Notes: generated by a model not told the origin, from the letters alone. Shown: positions 54,622-63,953, numbered from the stretch's first letter. The stretch: 64,000 nt of DNA from Pseudomonas reidholzensis (GCF_900536025.1 NZ_UNOZ01000013.1:124001-188000); one strand, 5' to 3'. Numbers and translations: made by a program.

Positions 54622-55530
54622 GTGATCACATCCCGCCTGCGCACCCTGCGCGACCACATCCGCTGGGCGGTCAGCCGCTTCCACGAGCACGAGCTGTTCT
54701 TCGGCCATGGCGCCGACAATGCCTGGGACGAGGCCCGCCTGTTGGTGCTGGGCGCCGTGCACCTGCCGTGGGAAATCGCCGACAGCTACCTGGACTGCCA
54801 GCTCGAGGACGATGAGCGGGTGCGCTTGCAGCACCTGTTCAAGCGCCGTATCGAAGACCGCGTACCCACCGCCTACCTGTTGGGCGAGGCGTGGTTCTGC
54901 GGCATGTCGTTCGTGGTCGATGAGCGGGTGCTGGTGCCGCGTTCGCCGATTGGCCAGCTGATTGAAAAACGCTTTGAGCCGTGGCTGGCGCAGGAGCCGG
55001 CACGCATCCTCGACCTGTGCACCGGCTCGGGCTGCATCGGTATCGTTGCTGCGGATGTGTTCCCGGAGGCCGAAGTGGTGCTGGCCGACCTGTCGTTCGA
55101 CGCGTTGGAAGTGGCCAACCAGAACATCGAACGGCATGGCCTGGATGAGCGCGTGTACACCGTGCAGGGCGATGGTTTCGGCGGCCTGCCGGGGCAGCGC
55201 TTCGACCTGATCCTGTCCAACCCGCCGTATGTCGATGCCGAAGACTTCGCCGACATGCCGGCCGAGTACCAGCACGAGCCGGAGCTGGGCCTGGCGTGCG
55301 GTAACGATGGCCTGGACCTGGTGCGGCGGATGCTCGCCGAGGCGGCTGATCACCTGACCGAGAAGGGCTTGCTGATCGTCGAGGTGGGCAACAGCCAGGT
55401 GCACGTCGAGGCGCTGTACCCGGAGGTCGACTTTGCCTGGATGGAGTTCGAGCACGGTGGGCACGGGGTGTTCATGCTGACGGCCGAGCAGTGCCGCCAG
55501 CATCAGGAGCTGTTCCAGTCACGCGTTTGA
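54622..55530 (+). CDS. prmB: Ribosomal protein L3 N5-glutamine methyltransferase PrmB
   Basis: A SAM-dependent methyltransferase of 302 residues. [19 protein letters not shown] is SAM motif I and [18 protein letters not shown] contains the NPPY motif that binds the target glutamine; the N-terminal helical domain (residues 1-110, with [17 protein letters not shown]) binds the substrate protein. PrmB methylates ribosomal protein L3. The GTG 54622 start follows AAAAGGAG. It lies upstream of aroC, an order common in Pseudomonas. Confidence 0.93.
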   Translation: MITSRLRTLRDHIRWAVSRFHEHELFFGHGADNAWDEARLLVLGAVHLPWEIADSYLDCQLEDDERVRLQHLFKRRIEDRVPTAYLLGEAWFCGMSFVVDERVLVPRSPIGQLIEKRFEPWLAQEPARILDLCTGSGCIGIVAADVFPEAEVVLADLSFDALEVANQNIERHGLDERVYTVQGDGFGGLPGQRFDLILSNPPYVDAEDFADMPAEYQHEPELGLACGNDGLDLVRRMLAEAADHLTEKGLLIVEVGNSQVHVEALYPEVDFAWMEFEHGGHGVFMLTAEQCRQHQELFQSRV

Positions 55531-55544
55531 GGTGAGCCGGGGGG

Positions 55545-55650
55545 CTGCTGCGCAGCCCATCGCAGGCAAGCCAGCTCCTACAGGGGGCTGTGCAACGCGG
55601 TCTAATTGTGGGAGCGGCCTTGTGTCGCGAAAGGGCCGCGAAGCGGCCCC
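55545..55650. repeat. Diverged REP cluster
   Basis: A REP-like unit (CATCGCAGGCAAGCCAGCTCC) is followed by an inverted one (GTGGGAGCGGCCTTGTGTCG) and the stem GGGCCGCGAAGCGGCCCC. It lies between the convergent prmB and the next minus-strand gene. Confidence 0.7.
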
Positions 55651-55665
55651 ACTGGATTTCAACCC

Positions 55666-56451
55666 CTAGCGCGTAGCAATCCATATCAACAACCCCGCCT
55701 GGAACATGGCAAACGCCACCAGGCAGGTAATGGTAAACCGCAGCCCGCCATCCTCCCGCCGGTACTTGGCCACGCGCTCATCACGCTCGCGCAGCTGCGC
55801 TTCCTTCTCCAGCAAGGTCTGTTCAGCCTGCTGCAGCATGCCAGCCGACTCCAGCGTGTCGACGCGCTGGACCTTCTCGGTGTTCCAGCCGCCTTTGAGC
55901 TGGCCAACAGCCAACTCCACAGTGCTGCCCTTGAGCACCTGGCCCTCGGCGTACGCCACCTCGACGCCGACATGGCGCAGCACATTGTCACGCCGCAGGC
56001 GGGTGTCTTCGTTGAGCGCGTCCTTGTTCGGCAGGGCCATGCCTTCGACCCGGTAATGCGACCAGTTGGCCTGCAGCCACTGCACGGCCTGGGCCAGCAT
56101 GAAGCGGCCAAGGCCACGGTTGAGCGGCTCCAGTTGCAGGCCCGCTTCGGCACCGATGCGCACGAGGTGCTCGGTGTGGTCGACGCGGATATCCAGCTGG
56201 TTCTGCTCCTTGCGCACTTTTTGCCCGGGCAGGTTGATCTGCATGCGCAGCAGGCTTTGCTCGCGGTTGTGCCGCTCGGCATAGCCGAACTGCACGAAGC
56301 GCAGCGGCCGCGCACCGCTGTTGCGGTCGGTGGGCAGCGGCGCCAGGCGCAACAGCTGGAAATGTTCGGCGGCCAGGTCCGCCCACGGCAGCGCGGCGCT
56401 TTCCGGGGCTTGCGGCTCTTCGGTCGCCTCAGCGACGGGGGCATCGGTCAT
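55666..56451 (-). CDS. Conserved hypothetical protein with C-terminal membrane anchor
   Basis: A 261-residue protein from the ATG at 56449-56451. It has an acidic start, a soluble region with FVQFGYAERHNREQSLLRMQ and RFMLAQAVQWLQANWSHYRV, a coiled-coil-like stretch (about 205-235, AGMLQQAEQTLLEKEAQLRERDE), and a final helix (FTITCLVAFAMFQAGLLIWI) that should anchor it in the membrane. No family is recognised. GAGG upstream of the ATG supports the start over the longer frame. Confidence 0.7.
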   Translation of the reverse strand: MTDAPVAEATEEPQAPESAALPWADLAAEHFQLLRLAPLPTDRNSGARPLRFVQFGYAERHNREQSLLRMQINLPGQKVRKEQNQLDIRVDHTEHLVRIGAEAGLQLEPLNRGLGRFMLAQAVQWLQANWSHYRVEGMALPNKDALNEDTRLRRDNVLRHVGVEVAYAEGQVLKGSTVELAVGQLKGGWNTEKVQRVDTLESAGMLQQAEQTLLEKEAQLRERDERVAKYRREDGGLRFTITCLVAFAMFQAGLLIWIATR

Positions 56452-56544
56452 CAGGGTCGTCCTCACAGGCACACGGCGGCCCATCAGTCGCGGGCCCGAT
56501 GCTTGCTTATCGGCAGATGCCGCCAGGACCTGAGGGCAAACTGC

Positions 56545-57507
56545 TCAGGCCGGCGGCAACTGACGAATAAACGCGACGATCCGCTCACCCAGCTCACGTG
56601 CCAACGGCAACTCGGGGTTCTGGTAGCTCTCGCGCTGGCCGCTCATCGCCCGTGGGCTGATGCGCAGCATGTGGTTCATGCCGTCGATCAACACCAGTTG
56701 GGCATCCGGCTTGGCCGCCTTCAGCCGCTCGGCGTCAGCCACTTCGACCTGCACATCGTTGCGCCCCTGCAGGATCAGCGCCGGTACCCCCAATCGCGCA
56801 AAGGCAGCGGCCGGGTCTTGGCGCAGCAGCGAAATCAGGTACGGCTGCACGCTCGGGCGAAACACCTCGCGCAGTGCGGGCGGCACATCGAGGCTGGTCT
56901 GCCCGGCCTGCAGGCGGTCGATCAGGGCAGCGCCTGCCGTCAGTTGCGCCGGCGGCAGGCGCTGGGCCAGCTGCTCGCGCAGCACCTCGGCCACCGGCCG
57001 GCCGCTGCCGGCGACGGTGATCACCGCGCTGGCGCCGGCTTGTTCAGCGGCCAGGGTGGCGATCAGCGCGCCTTCGCTGTGGCCGAGCAGGATCAGCGGG
57101 CCGAAGCGTGGGTCGGCCTTGAGCTGCTGCGCCCAGGCGACGGTGTCGGCGACGTAGCGCTCGACGCTGAGGTCGCGCTCGTCCGGGGTGGCCGGCTGGC
57201 TGGCGGCCACGCCGCGCTTGTCGAAACGCACGCTGGCGATGTGTTCGCCGGCCAGCAGCAGGGCCAGCCGCTTGAGGTTGTCGATGCGCCCGCCCGCGGG
57301 GTTGTTGCCGTCGCGGTCGGTCGGGCCGGAGCCGGCGATGATCAGCACCACGGGCGGCGGGGTGGCTTGCTGGGGCAGCAGCAGGCTGCCGTGCAGCACG
57401 CCCTGGCCGGTGTCGAGGTCGATCGGGCGCTGCAGGACGGTCGGGGCGGCGGCGTGGGCGAGGCTGGTGCACAACAGCAGGAGGAGGGCGGCGAGGCGCA
57501 GCATCAT
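56545..57507 (-). CDS. Secreted alpha/beta hydrolase
   Basis: From the ATG at 57505-57507 (or the next ATG at 57502-57504) it has about 320 residues with a signal peptide (MLRLAALLLLLCTSLAHA). VVLIIAGSGPTDRDGNN is the oxyanion region, LILLGHSEGALIA the nucleophile elbow (Ser in G-H-S-E-G), VPALILQGRNDVQV the acid region and DGMNHMLR the catalytic His. Esterase or lipase-like activity in the periplasm is likely; the substrate is unknown. Confidence 0.88.
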   Translation of the reverse strand: MMLRLAALLLLLCTSLAHAAAPTVLQRPIDLDTGQGVLHGSLLLPQQATPPPVVLIIAGSGPTDRDGNNPAGGRIDNLKRLALLLAGEHIASVRFDKRGVAASQPATPDERDLSVERYVADTVAWAQQLKADPRFGPLILLGHSEGALIATLAAEQAGASAVITVAGSGRPVAEVLREQLAQRLPPAQLTAGAALIDRLQAGQTSLDVPPALREVFRPSVQPYLISLLRQDPAAAFARLGVPALILQGRNDVQVEVADAERLKAAKPDAQLVLIDGMNHMLRISPRAMSGQRESYQNPELPLARELGERIVAFIRQLPPA

Positions 57508-57572
57508 GGGGGCTTCGTGGGGAGATGAGGGTTGGACCGGGGCCGCAGGGGAAGGTTCGTGTAGCCAGTGCC

Positions 57573-57675
57573 GGCCTCTTCGCGGGTAAACCCGCTCCCA
57601 CAGGGTTCTGGGCAAGGTCCAAAACCCAGGCATTGCAAAGCGCCCTGTGGGAGCGGGTTTACCCGCGAAGAGGTC
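57573..57675. repeat. Inverted REP pair (BIME)
   Basis: GGCCTCTTCGCGGGTAAACC with CGCTCCCACAGGG, and its inverse ending CGCGAAGAGGTC, are about 37 bp apart. They lie between the divergent hydrolase and aroC genes. Confidence 0.9.
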
Positions 57676-57772
57676 AGCCTGGGCGACAAATCCCTTGGAT
57701 TGTTGCTCGCAAGGCAGCCGCTTTCCGTATACTGCCCTCTCATCCAAATTCAGGCTGATTCGCGGAGCGTCC

Positions 57773-58864
57773 ATGTCCGGCAATACCTACGGCAAGCTGT
57801 TCACTGTCACCACCGCAGGCGAAAGCCATGGCCCGGCGTTGGTCGCCATTGTCGATGGGTGCCCGCCCGGCGTGGAAATCTCCCTGGCGGACCTGCAGCA
57901 CGAGCTCGACCGGCGCAAGCCCGGCACCAGCCGGCACACCACCCAGCGCCAGGAGCCCGACGAAGTCGAGATCCTTTCCGGGGTGTTCGAAGGCCGTACC
58001 ACCGGCTGCTCGATCGGCCTGCTGATCCGCAACACCGACCAGAAGTCCAAGGACTACTCGGCGATCAAGGACCTGTTCCGCCCAGCCCACGCCGACTACA
58101 CCTACCACCACAAGTACGGCGAGCGCGACTACCGCGGCGGTGGCCGCAGCTCGGCGCGGGAAACCGCCATGCGCGTGGCGGCCGGCGCCATCGCCAAGAA
58201 GTTCCTGGCCAGCCAGGGCATCACCGTGCGCGGCTACATGAGCCAGCTGGGCCCGATCGAGATCCCGTTCAAGACCTGGGACTCGGTCGAAGAAAACGCC
58301 TTCTTCAGCGCCGACCCGAGCAAGGTGCCGGAGCTCGAGGCGTACATGGACCAACTGCGCCGCGACCAGGACTCGGTCGGGGCGAAGATCACCGTGGTTG
58401 CCGAAGGCGTGATGCCGGGCCTGGGTGAGCCGATCTTCGACCGCCTGGACGCAGAACTTGCGCATGCGCTGATGAGCATCAACGCGGTCAAGGGCGTGGA
58501 AATCGGCGCCGGCTTCGCCAGTGTCGCCCAGCGCGGCACCGAGCACCGTGACGAGCTGACCCCGGAAGGCTTCCTCAGCAACAACGCCGGCGGCATCCTC
58601 GGCGGTATCTCGTCGGGCCAGCCGATCGTCGCGCACCTGGCGCTGAAGCCGACCTCGAGCATTACCACCCCGGGCCGTTCGATCGATGTCGACGGCAACC
58701 CGGTCGAGGTGATCACCAAGGGCCGTCATGACCCGTGCGTGGGCATCCGTGCGACGCCGATCGCCGAGGCCATGATGGCGATCGTGCTGATGGACCACCT
58801 GCTGCGTCATCGGGCACAGAATGCTGATGTGCGGGTGAATACGCCGGTGCTGGGTCAGCTTTAA
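57773..58864 (+). CDS. aroC: Chorismate synthase AroC
   Basis: This is the last step of the shikimate pathway, EPSP to chorismate with reduced FMN. The 363-residue protein has [41 protein letters not shown] and GGIEIGAGF-like [19 protein letters not shown], plus [20 protein letters not shown]. These are the three family signatures. ATG 57773 follows CGGAGCG. The frame is open further upstream through the REP pair but has no similarity there. Confidence 0.98.
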   Translation: MSGNTYGKLFTVTTAGESHGPALVAIVDGCPPGVEISLADLQHELDRRKPGTSRHTTQRQEPDEVEILSGVFEGRTTGCSIGLLIRNTDQKSKDYSAIKDLFRPAHADYTYHHKYGERDYRGGGRSSARETAMRVAAGAIAKKFLASQGITVRGYMSQLGPIEIPFKTWDSVEENAFFSADPSKVPELEAYMDQLRRDQDSVGAKITVVAEGVMPGLGEPIFDRLDAELAHALMSINAVKGVEIGAGFASVAQRGTEHRDELTPEGFLSNNAGGILGGISSGQPIVAHLALKPTSSITTPGRSIDVDGNPVEVITKGRHDPCVGIRATPIAEAMMAIVLMDHLLRHRAQNADVRVNTPVLGQL

Positions 58865-58876
58865 TCCGCTATCGCC

Positions 58877-58971
58877 TGTACTGGCCTCTTCGCGGGTAAA
58901 CCCGCTCCCACAGGATCTGCAGCGCTGCAAAACCCTGTGGGAGCGGGTTTACCCGCGAAGGGGCCAGTACA
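58877..58971. repeat. Inverted REP pair (BIME)
   Basis: Two REP units of the GCGGGTAAACCCGCTCCCAC type face each other, closed by GTACTGGCC/GGCCAGTAC arms. They separate aroC from the MFS gene. Confidence 0.9.
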
Positions 58972-58996
58972 GTCAGTCCACAATGAACTGACCCCC

Positions 58997-60151
58997 ATGC
59001 CCGCAATCCCTTACTGGCGCCTGTCCAGCTTCTACCTGTTCTACTTCGCCCTGCTCGGCTCCACGGCGCCCTTCCTGGCGCTGTACTTCGACCACCTGGG
59101 CTTCTCCCCGGCGCGCATCGGCGAGCTGGTGGCGATCCCCATGCTGATGCGCTGCATCGCCCCCAACCTGTGGGGTTGGCTGGGTGACCGCAGCGGCCAG
59201 CGCCTGCTGATCGTGCGCCTCGGTGCGTTGGCGACCCTGGCCACCTTCTCGCTGATCTTCTTCGCCAAGAGCTACGCCTGGCTGGCAATGGTCATGGCCT
59301 TGCATGCGTTTTTCTGGCACGCGGTACTGCCGCAATTCGAGGTCATCACCCTGGCCCATCTGCACGGCCAGACCTCGCGCTATAGCCAGGTGCGGCTGTG
59401 GGGCTCGATCGGCTTCATCCTCACGGTGGTCGGCCTGGGCCGGTTGTTCGAATGGTTGAGCCTGGACATCTACCCGGTGGCGCTGGTGGCGATCATGGCG
59501 GGCATCTTCCTCGCCAGCCTGTGGATCCCCAACGCACAGCCGGTCGAGCAGGCCGAACGCAGCGGGGCAGGGGGCTTCCTGCGGCAACTGCGTGCGCCCG
59601 GGGTGCTCGCCTTCTACCTCTGTGTGGCGCTGATGCAGCTCAGCCACGGGCCGTACTACACCTTCCTCACCCTGCACCTGGAACACCTCGGCTACAGCCG
59701 CGGCAGCATTGGCCTGCTGTGGGCGCTGGGGGTGGTGGCGGAGGTGCTGGTGTTCATGGCCATGAGCCGCATCTTCGCGCGCTTCTCGGTGCGCCGGGTG
59801 CTGCTGGCGAGCTTTGTCATCGCCGGGCTGCGCTGGTTGCTGTTGGGCAACCTGGCGGACCTGCCGGGGGTGTTGATCCTCGCGCAGGTCATGCATGCGG
59901 CGACCTTCGGCTGCTTCCATGCCGCCGCCATCGCCTTTGTCCAGTCCAGCTTCGGCGCGCGCCAGCAAGGCCAGGGCCAGGCGCTGTATGCGGCATTGTC
60001 CGGCACCGGCGGCGCGCTGGGCGCTTTGTATTCGGGTTACAGCTGGAACCTGCTGGGCCCGCACTTCACCTTTGGTATGGCCAGCGTCGCGGCGTTCGCT
60101 GCAGCCGTTATCATTGCCACTCGAATGTCCGATAGCAGGAACAGCCCCTGA
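58997..60151 (+). CDS. MFS transporter (MFS_1-like, HcaT/nucleoside-permease-like group)
   Basis: A 384-residue protein with 12 helices. YWRLSSFYLFYFALLGSTAP opens helix 1, PNLWGWLGDRSGQRLLIVRL is the loop 2-3 MFS signature, and RYSQVRLWGSIGFILTVVGL is typical of the HcaT/LacY-like MFS_1 group. The start ATG 58997 lies after the REP pair. It overlaps the next gene by 1 bp (TGATG), so both act together. The substrate is unknown. Confidence 0.87.
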   Translation: MPAIPYWRLSSFYLFYFALLGSTAPFLALYFDHLGFSPARIGELVAIPMLMRCIAPNLWGWLGDRSGQRLLIVRLGALATLATFSLIFFAKSYAWLAMVMALHAFFWHAVLPQFEVITLAHLHGQTSRYSQVRLWGSIGFILTVVGLGRLFEWLSLDIYPVALVAIMAGIFLASLWIPNAQPVEQAERSGAGGFLRQLRAPGVLAFYLCVALMQLSHGPYYTFLTLHLEHLGYSRGSIGLLWALGVVAEVLVFMAMSRIFARFSVRRVLLASFVIAGLRWLLLGNLADLPGVLILAQVMHAATFGCFHAAAIAFVQSSFGARQQGQGQALYAALSGTGGALGALYSGYSWNLLGPHFTFGMASVAAFAAAVIIATRMSDSRNSP

Positions 60152-60687
60152 TGAGCACCCTCAGCGTTTTCCACACCTCCAGCCCTGGCCTGCCGTACAA
60201 GCTGCTGACCCACCACGACGACGTCGTCGCGACCTTGGCCGAGCAGGGCGTGCGTCTTGCCCACCAGCCGCATGACTTGCGGATTCGCCCGGGCACTTCG
60301 CGCGATGAGGTGCTGGAGGCGTGCCGTGCGCCGCTGGACCGGTTGATGACCGAGCATCGCTGTGCGGCGTTCGAATTGCTTAATCGCGAGGGCGTGGCGG
60401 CGGATCAGGTCGACCTGCGGGACGAGCATGTGCATGCCGGCGACGAGGTGTTCGCGGTGATCAGCGGGCGGGCTCAGGTCAGCCTGCGGGTGGGCGAGTA
60501 CGTGTATGGGGTGCTGTGCGAGAAGGGTGATGTGCTGGTCGTGCCGGCTGGGGCCCGGCGCTGGATCGACTTGGGGGAGACACCGTTTTGCCTGGCGTTG
60601 CGTTTGTTCAGCGATGAGCAGGGGAAGCAGGCGAGCTTTACCGGGGATGACAGTGCCCGTGAATTCCTCGGCATGGATGAGTTCTGA
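60151..60687 (+). CDS. Acireductone dioxygenase-like cupin lacking one metal ligand
   Basis: A 178-residue cupin whose second half follows acireductone dioxygenase (ARD, methionine salvage): DEHVHAGDEVFAV gives His93, His95 and Glu99, and VYGVLCEKGDVLVVPAGA and LALRLFSDEQGKQASFTGDD match ARD blocks. The fourth ligand, His in the ARD motif (H-W-F-D), is Arg137 here (ARRWID). Metal binding may therefore be altered and the reaction different. It is coupled to the MFS gene by a 1-bp overlap. Confidence 0.8.
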   Translation: MSTLSVFHTSSPGLPYKLLTHHDDVVATLAEQGVRLAHQPHDLRIRPGTSRDEVLEACRAPLDRLMTEHRCAAFELLNREGVAADQVDLRDEHVHAGDEVFAVISGRAQVSLRVGEYVYGVLCEKGDVLVVPAGARRWIDLGETPFCLALRLFSDEQGKQASFTGDDSAREFLGMDEF

Positions 60688-60694
60688 GGATTTT

Positions 60695-60804
60695 GGGGCC
60701 GCTTTGCGGCCCATCGCGGGCAAGCCCGCTCCTACAGGGCGCGCGCCGCTCTTGATTGCGGCGCGGTACCTGTAGGAGCGGGCTTGCCCGCGATGGGCCG
60801 GCCC
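60695..60804. repeat. Inverted REP pair (BIME)
   Basis: REP units ATCGCGGGCAAGCCCGCTCC and the inverse flank a GGCGCGCGCC/GCGGCGCGG-rich middle. It sits between converging genes (cupin + and DUF3509 gene -). Confidence 0.9.
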
Positions 60805-60814
60805 AAATTCTGGA

Positions 60815-61087
60815 TCAACGATACGTCGGCAGGGCAAACCGCTGTTGGCTCTGCAGCATGGTGATCACCGGCAACTCACTGGCCTGCTCGGCCAGGTCAC
60901 GGCGGATCGCGCTGATCGCCCAGGACAGCTGCTCGGCGCTGTGCATTTGCCCATAGGTCAGCACCCGACGCGTCACTTTGCCATCGGCTGCACGCAGGGT
61001 CAGCAGGATGCCCCCATCCGGGCGAGGCTGAGTAGCGACCTGGTAGGCGGAAAACACCGAGGTGAACTTTTGCTGGATGAGGTCCAT
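60815..61087 (-). CDS. DUF3509-family protein
   Basis: A 90-residue soluble protein starting MDLIQQKFTSVFSAYQV, with GGILLTLRAADGKVTRRVLT and LSWAISAIRRDLAEQ. This is the pattern of DUF3509, small proteins found in Pseudomonas, of unknown function. ATG at 61085-61087 with CAGGAG upstream on the minus strand. Confidence 0.85.
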   Translation of the reverse strand: MDLIQQKFTSVFSAYQVATQPRPDGGILLTLRAADGKVTRRVLTYGQMHSAEQLSWAISAIRRDLAEQASELPVITMLQSQQRFALPTYR

Positions 61088-61354
61088 ATCAACTCCTGAC
61101 TGTTGTATTGGCAGACGTGAGTTGAAGGTTGCAGTGACCGTGCCAGCTTTCCTCGTGTAAAAAACCCTTATAAATCAGTCACTTAAAATAAGTTGCCGAA
61201 GCCCGCCTCGTGCATTGTGCATGGTCATGCATTTTGCATAGTGCATTTTGCAAGGCCATAGACTGCGCCTCTGGCCCCCATAGAATCTGAACCTTTGACC
61301 CCACGGTGGTGCCTGACAAACACTTGGGCTATCCAATGTGCCAGGAGGTTCCCG

Positions 61355-61879
61355 ATGTCCGCTCACCCGTCCGCCACCCCGATGAACGATGACGAGGCTG
61401 CGGCCTTTGCCGATGAAGTCTTCGAGCGTGCCCGCCGTGGCGACGCCGCCATGCTCGAGCGCCTGCTCGCCAGCGGCTTGCCGGCCAACCTGCGCAACCA
61501 CAAGGGCGACACGCTGCTGATGCTCGCCAGCTACCACGGCCAGCACGAGGCGGTGCGGGTGCTCCTGGCACACGGCGCCGACCCGCTGATCGCCAACGAC
61601 AACGGCCAGTTGCCGATTGCTGGCGCGGCGTTCAAGGGCGACCTGCCGATGATCCAGCTGCTGCTGGAGCACGGCGTGCCGGTGGACGCCGCCGCTGCCG
61701 ACGGGCGCACCGCCTTGATGCTCGCGGCGATGTTCAACCGCAACGAGATCCTCGACTACCTGCTGGCCCAGGGCGCCGACCCGGCGCACCAGGACGCCCG
61801 TGGCGCAAATGCCCTGGCCGCAGCGCAAACCATGGGCGCGGTGGACACCGCCGCGCGCCTGCAGGCGCTGGCCGGCTAA
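61355..61879 (+). CDS. Ankyrin repeat protein
   Basis: A 174-residue cytoplasmic protein. Residues about 15-165 contain four to five ankyrin repeats, recognisable by GDTLLMLASYHGQHEAVRVL, LLAHGADPLIANDNGQLPIA, GRTALMLAAMFNRNEILDYL and LLAQGADPAHQDARG. There is no signal peptide, so it differs from AnkB-type periplasmic proteins. ATG 61355 follows AGGAGG. It probably mediates protein contacts; the partner is unknown. Confidence 0.9.
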   Translation: MSAHPSATPMNDDEAAAFADEVFERARRGDAAMLERLLASGLPANLRNHKGDTLLMLASYHGQHEAVRVLLAHGADPLIANDNGQLPIAGAAFKGDLPMIQLLLEHGVPVDAAAADGRTALMLAAMFNRNEILDYLLAQGADPAHQDARGANALAAAQTMGAVDTAARLQALAG

Positions 61880-61938
61880 CCCTCAGGGGGCGTTTGCGGC
61901 TATCCTTGGTGACTTTTTCACCACTGCAGAGCCCCCTC

Positions 61939-62469
61939 ATGAAAGACCAGTTGCGCGAATTCATCAGCCTCATCGGCGCCGGTTGCATGCCCGATGAAGA
62001 CATCGAGCGCATCGCCGACGAGGCGGCCCAGGCGTACGCCGACCCGGCCGCCTTCCTGGCCGCCAATCCGGACATCATCTACGACGACAGCTTCCCGATC
62101 CCGCTGGGTGAATGGGTGGTGCTCGGCAGCCTGCCAGAAACCGTGGTGTTCCTGGGCGACAGCTACCAGGAGCTGTTCCAGAGCATTACCGACTCGTTCG
62201 ACAAGAGTGTGGCGCTGAACCTCAAGCCCAAGCAGCTGGCCAAGACCGAGGCGCTGACCGCGCTCAATCGCATCCAGGTGCAGATGGGCGCGTTGAACAA
62301 AGAGGCGGGGGGGTATGTGCTGCTCAACTTCAGCCAGTTGCTGGATGACGAGCTGCAGATGGTGATGGTCGGGCAGAACGACCTGGCGCGGGTGCTGGAG
62401 CTGGGTGAGGCGGTGGGCATCAAGGTGGAGCCGGCGTTGGAAGCCCTCAAGGTCGCCGTTCACGTTTAA
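61939..62469 (+). CDS. Conserved hypothetical acidic protein
   Basis: A soluble, acidic 176-residue protein (FISLIGAGCMPDEDIERIAD, PIPLGEWVVLGSLPETVVFL, GGYVLLNFSQLLDDELQMVM). It has no membrane segment. The general look (alternating strands and helices, with LGEWVVLGS) recalls SMI1/KNR4-like or phage-related small proteins, but no family is assigned. ATG 61939 follows a weak GAG (61929-61931). It lies 59 bp after the ankyrin gene, possibly in one operon. Confidence 0.65.
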   Translation: MKDQLREFISLIGAGCMPDEDIERIADEAAQAYADPAAFLAANPDIIYDDSFPIPLGEWVVLGSLPETVVFLGDSYQELFQSITDSFDKSVALNLKPKQLAKTEALTALNRIQVQMGALNKEAGGYVLLNFSQLLDDELQMVMVGQNDLARVLELGEAVGIKVEPALEALKVAVHV

Positions 62470-62480
62470 ATCGGTGTACT

Positions 62481-62583
62481 GGGGCGGCTGCGCCGCCCTT
62501 CGCGGGTGAACCCGCTCCCACAGGGGTTAGCGGCGATCCCTGTGGGAGCGGGTTCACCCGCGAAGGGCCGCAAAGCGGCCCCA
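62481..62583. repeat. Inverted REP pair (BIME)
   Basis: Two REP units of the CGCGGGTGAACCCGCTCCCA type are inverted and closed by GGGGCGGCTGCGCCGCCC and GGGCCGCAAAGCGGCCCC stems. It lies between converging genes. Confidence 0.9.
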
Positions 62584-62587
62584 ATGC

Positions 62588-63526
62588 TCAACCCAACGCG
62601 GTGTCGAGAAACATCATCACCGCAAACCCGCCCATCAACCCCAGGGTGGCCGCCGTCTGGTGCCCATTGCGGTGGGTCTCCGGAATCACTTCGTGGGACA
62701 CCACAAAAATCATCGCCCCCGCCGCCAGCCCCATGCTGATCGGGTAAGCGAGGGCAAACCCGGTCGAAATCCCCAGCCCCATCACCGCCCCCAACGGCTC
62801 CATCATCCCGGAACCAACCGCCACCAGCGCCGCCTTCAGATTCGACAACCCGGTAGCCCGCAACGCCAGCGCCACGGCCAGCCCTTCAGGAATGTCCTGG
62901 ATCGCGATGGCACTGGTCAGCGGCAGGCCGATGTTCATGTCGCCATTGGCAAAGCTCACCCCAATCGCCATGCCCTCCGGCAGGTTGTGCAAGGTAATCG
63001 CCAGCACGAACAGCCACACCCGGTTGATCCGCGCGGCGTCTGGCCCGCACGGCCCGGTGCTTTCGTGCTCATGCGGGGTAAAACGGTCGAGGCCAAGCAT
63101 CAACAGCACGCCCAGGCCCATGCCGAGCACCACGGTAAACGCCGCCGCCGGGCCGTTGCCGGTGATCTCGCGGGCCGCGTCCAGGCCCGGCAAAATCAAT
63201 GAGAACGAGCTGGCGGCGAGCATCATCCCCGCGGCAAAGCCGAGCATCACATCCTGGCTGCGGGCGCTGACATCGCGCAGCACCACCGCCAGCACCGCGC
63301 CCAGCGCCGTGGCGCCAAAGCCGGCGAGGCCACCCAGCACGGCCAGGTGCAGGTGCTGCGCGTGATCGCCGTTGACCGCGTTCCACAGGCTCGCCAGCAG
63401 CAGCGCGATGATCGCGACCAGGCTCAGGCCCAGGCCGGCACTGAGCCAGGGCGTGTTGCTCGCTTGCTGGCGCCAGGCGCTGAGCATCGAGGAGGGGGCG
63501 GCGCTTTCGGTGTGGGCGGGGGGCAT
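62588..63526 (-). CDS. ZIP-family divalent metal transporter
   Basis: A 312-residue membrane protein with eight or nine helices. The metal-translocation motifs are ITLHNLPEGMAIGVSFAN (His-Asn-x-Pro-Glu-Gly) and AIQDIPEGLAVALAL on helices 4 and 5, and a histidine-containing loop (FTPHEHES) lies between helices 3 and 4. ZIP proteins import Zn, Fe or Mn. The ATG at 63524-63526 has GAGG upstream. Its length matches the GufA-like subgroup. Confidence 0.92.
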   Translation of the reverse strand: MPPAHTESAAPSSMLSAWRQQASNTPWLSAGLGLSLVAIIALLLASLWNAVNGDHAQHLHLAVLGGLAGFGATALGAVLAVVLRDVSARSQDVMLGFAAGMMLAASSFSLILPGLDAAREITGNGPAAAFTVVLGMGLGVLLMLGLDRFTPHEHESTGPCGPDAARINRVWLFVLAITLHNLPEGMAIGVSFANGDMNIGLPLTSAIAIQDIPEGLAVALALRATGLSNLKAALVAVGSGMMEPLGAVMGLGISTGFALAYPISMGLAAGAMIFVVSHEVIPETHRNGHQTAATLGLMGGFAVMMFLDTALG

Positions 63527-63653
63527 GCGGACCTCAGGGCAGGGAATCAAGGCAGTCTACCCAGTGACCTGCGCGAGCGGCCAAGGATTCCCTTCTATCG
63601 ACGTGATAGCCGCTATGCTCAGGCTCACAGCGATCGACGGCGGGAGCGGCGAC

Positions 63654-63845
63654 ATGGGTTCGACATTCAATGGGTTGGTGGGGCTGATCATTCTGGCCTT
63701 GGACATCTGGGCGATTCTCAATGTGGTCAAGAGCGGGGTCGGGGTGGGGGCCAAGGTGCTGTGGATTCTGCTGATTTTGTTACTGCCTGTGATTGGCCTG
63801 ATCATCTGGGCGATTGCCGGGCCGCGGGGCAATATCCGTATCTGA
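63654..63845 (+). CDS. Small membrane protein with PLDc_N-like domain
   Basis: This 63-residue protein has two membrane helices (GLVGLIILALDIWAILNVV and AKVLWILLILLLPVIGLIIW) and the ending IAGPRGN. That is the pattern of the PLD nuclease N-terminal domain found alone in small bacterial proteins. ATG 63654 follows GGGAG (63642-63646). The function is unknown, probably membrane-associated. Confidence 0.8.
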   Translation: MGSTFNGLVGLIILALDIWAILNVVKSGVGVGAKVLWILLILLLPVIGLIIWAIAGPRGNIRI

Positions 63846-63857
63846 TTCTGCAGGGTT

Positions 63858-63953
63858 GGCCTCTTCGCGGGGCAAGCCCGCTCCCACAGGTACCGCGTCG
63901 CTCTGAAGGTATGCGGGGATCCTGTGGGAGCGGGCTTGCCCCGCGAAGAGGCC
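63858..63953. repeat. Inverted REP pair (BIME)
   Basis: 33-bp arms 63858-63890 and 63921-63953 are perfect reverse complements with a 30-bp spacer. They follow the small membrane protein gene; no gene is visible after them to the window edge. Confidence 0.92.

Noticed and set aside
39606-63953. CRISPR array
   Set aside because: The repeated REP units are palindromic, irregularly spaced over kilobases and lie between genes; there is no regular repeat-spacer pattern and no cas gene.
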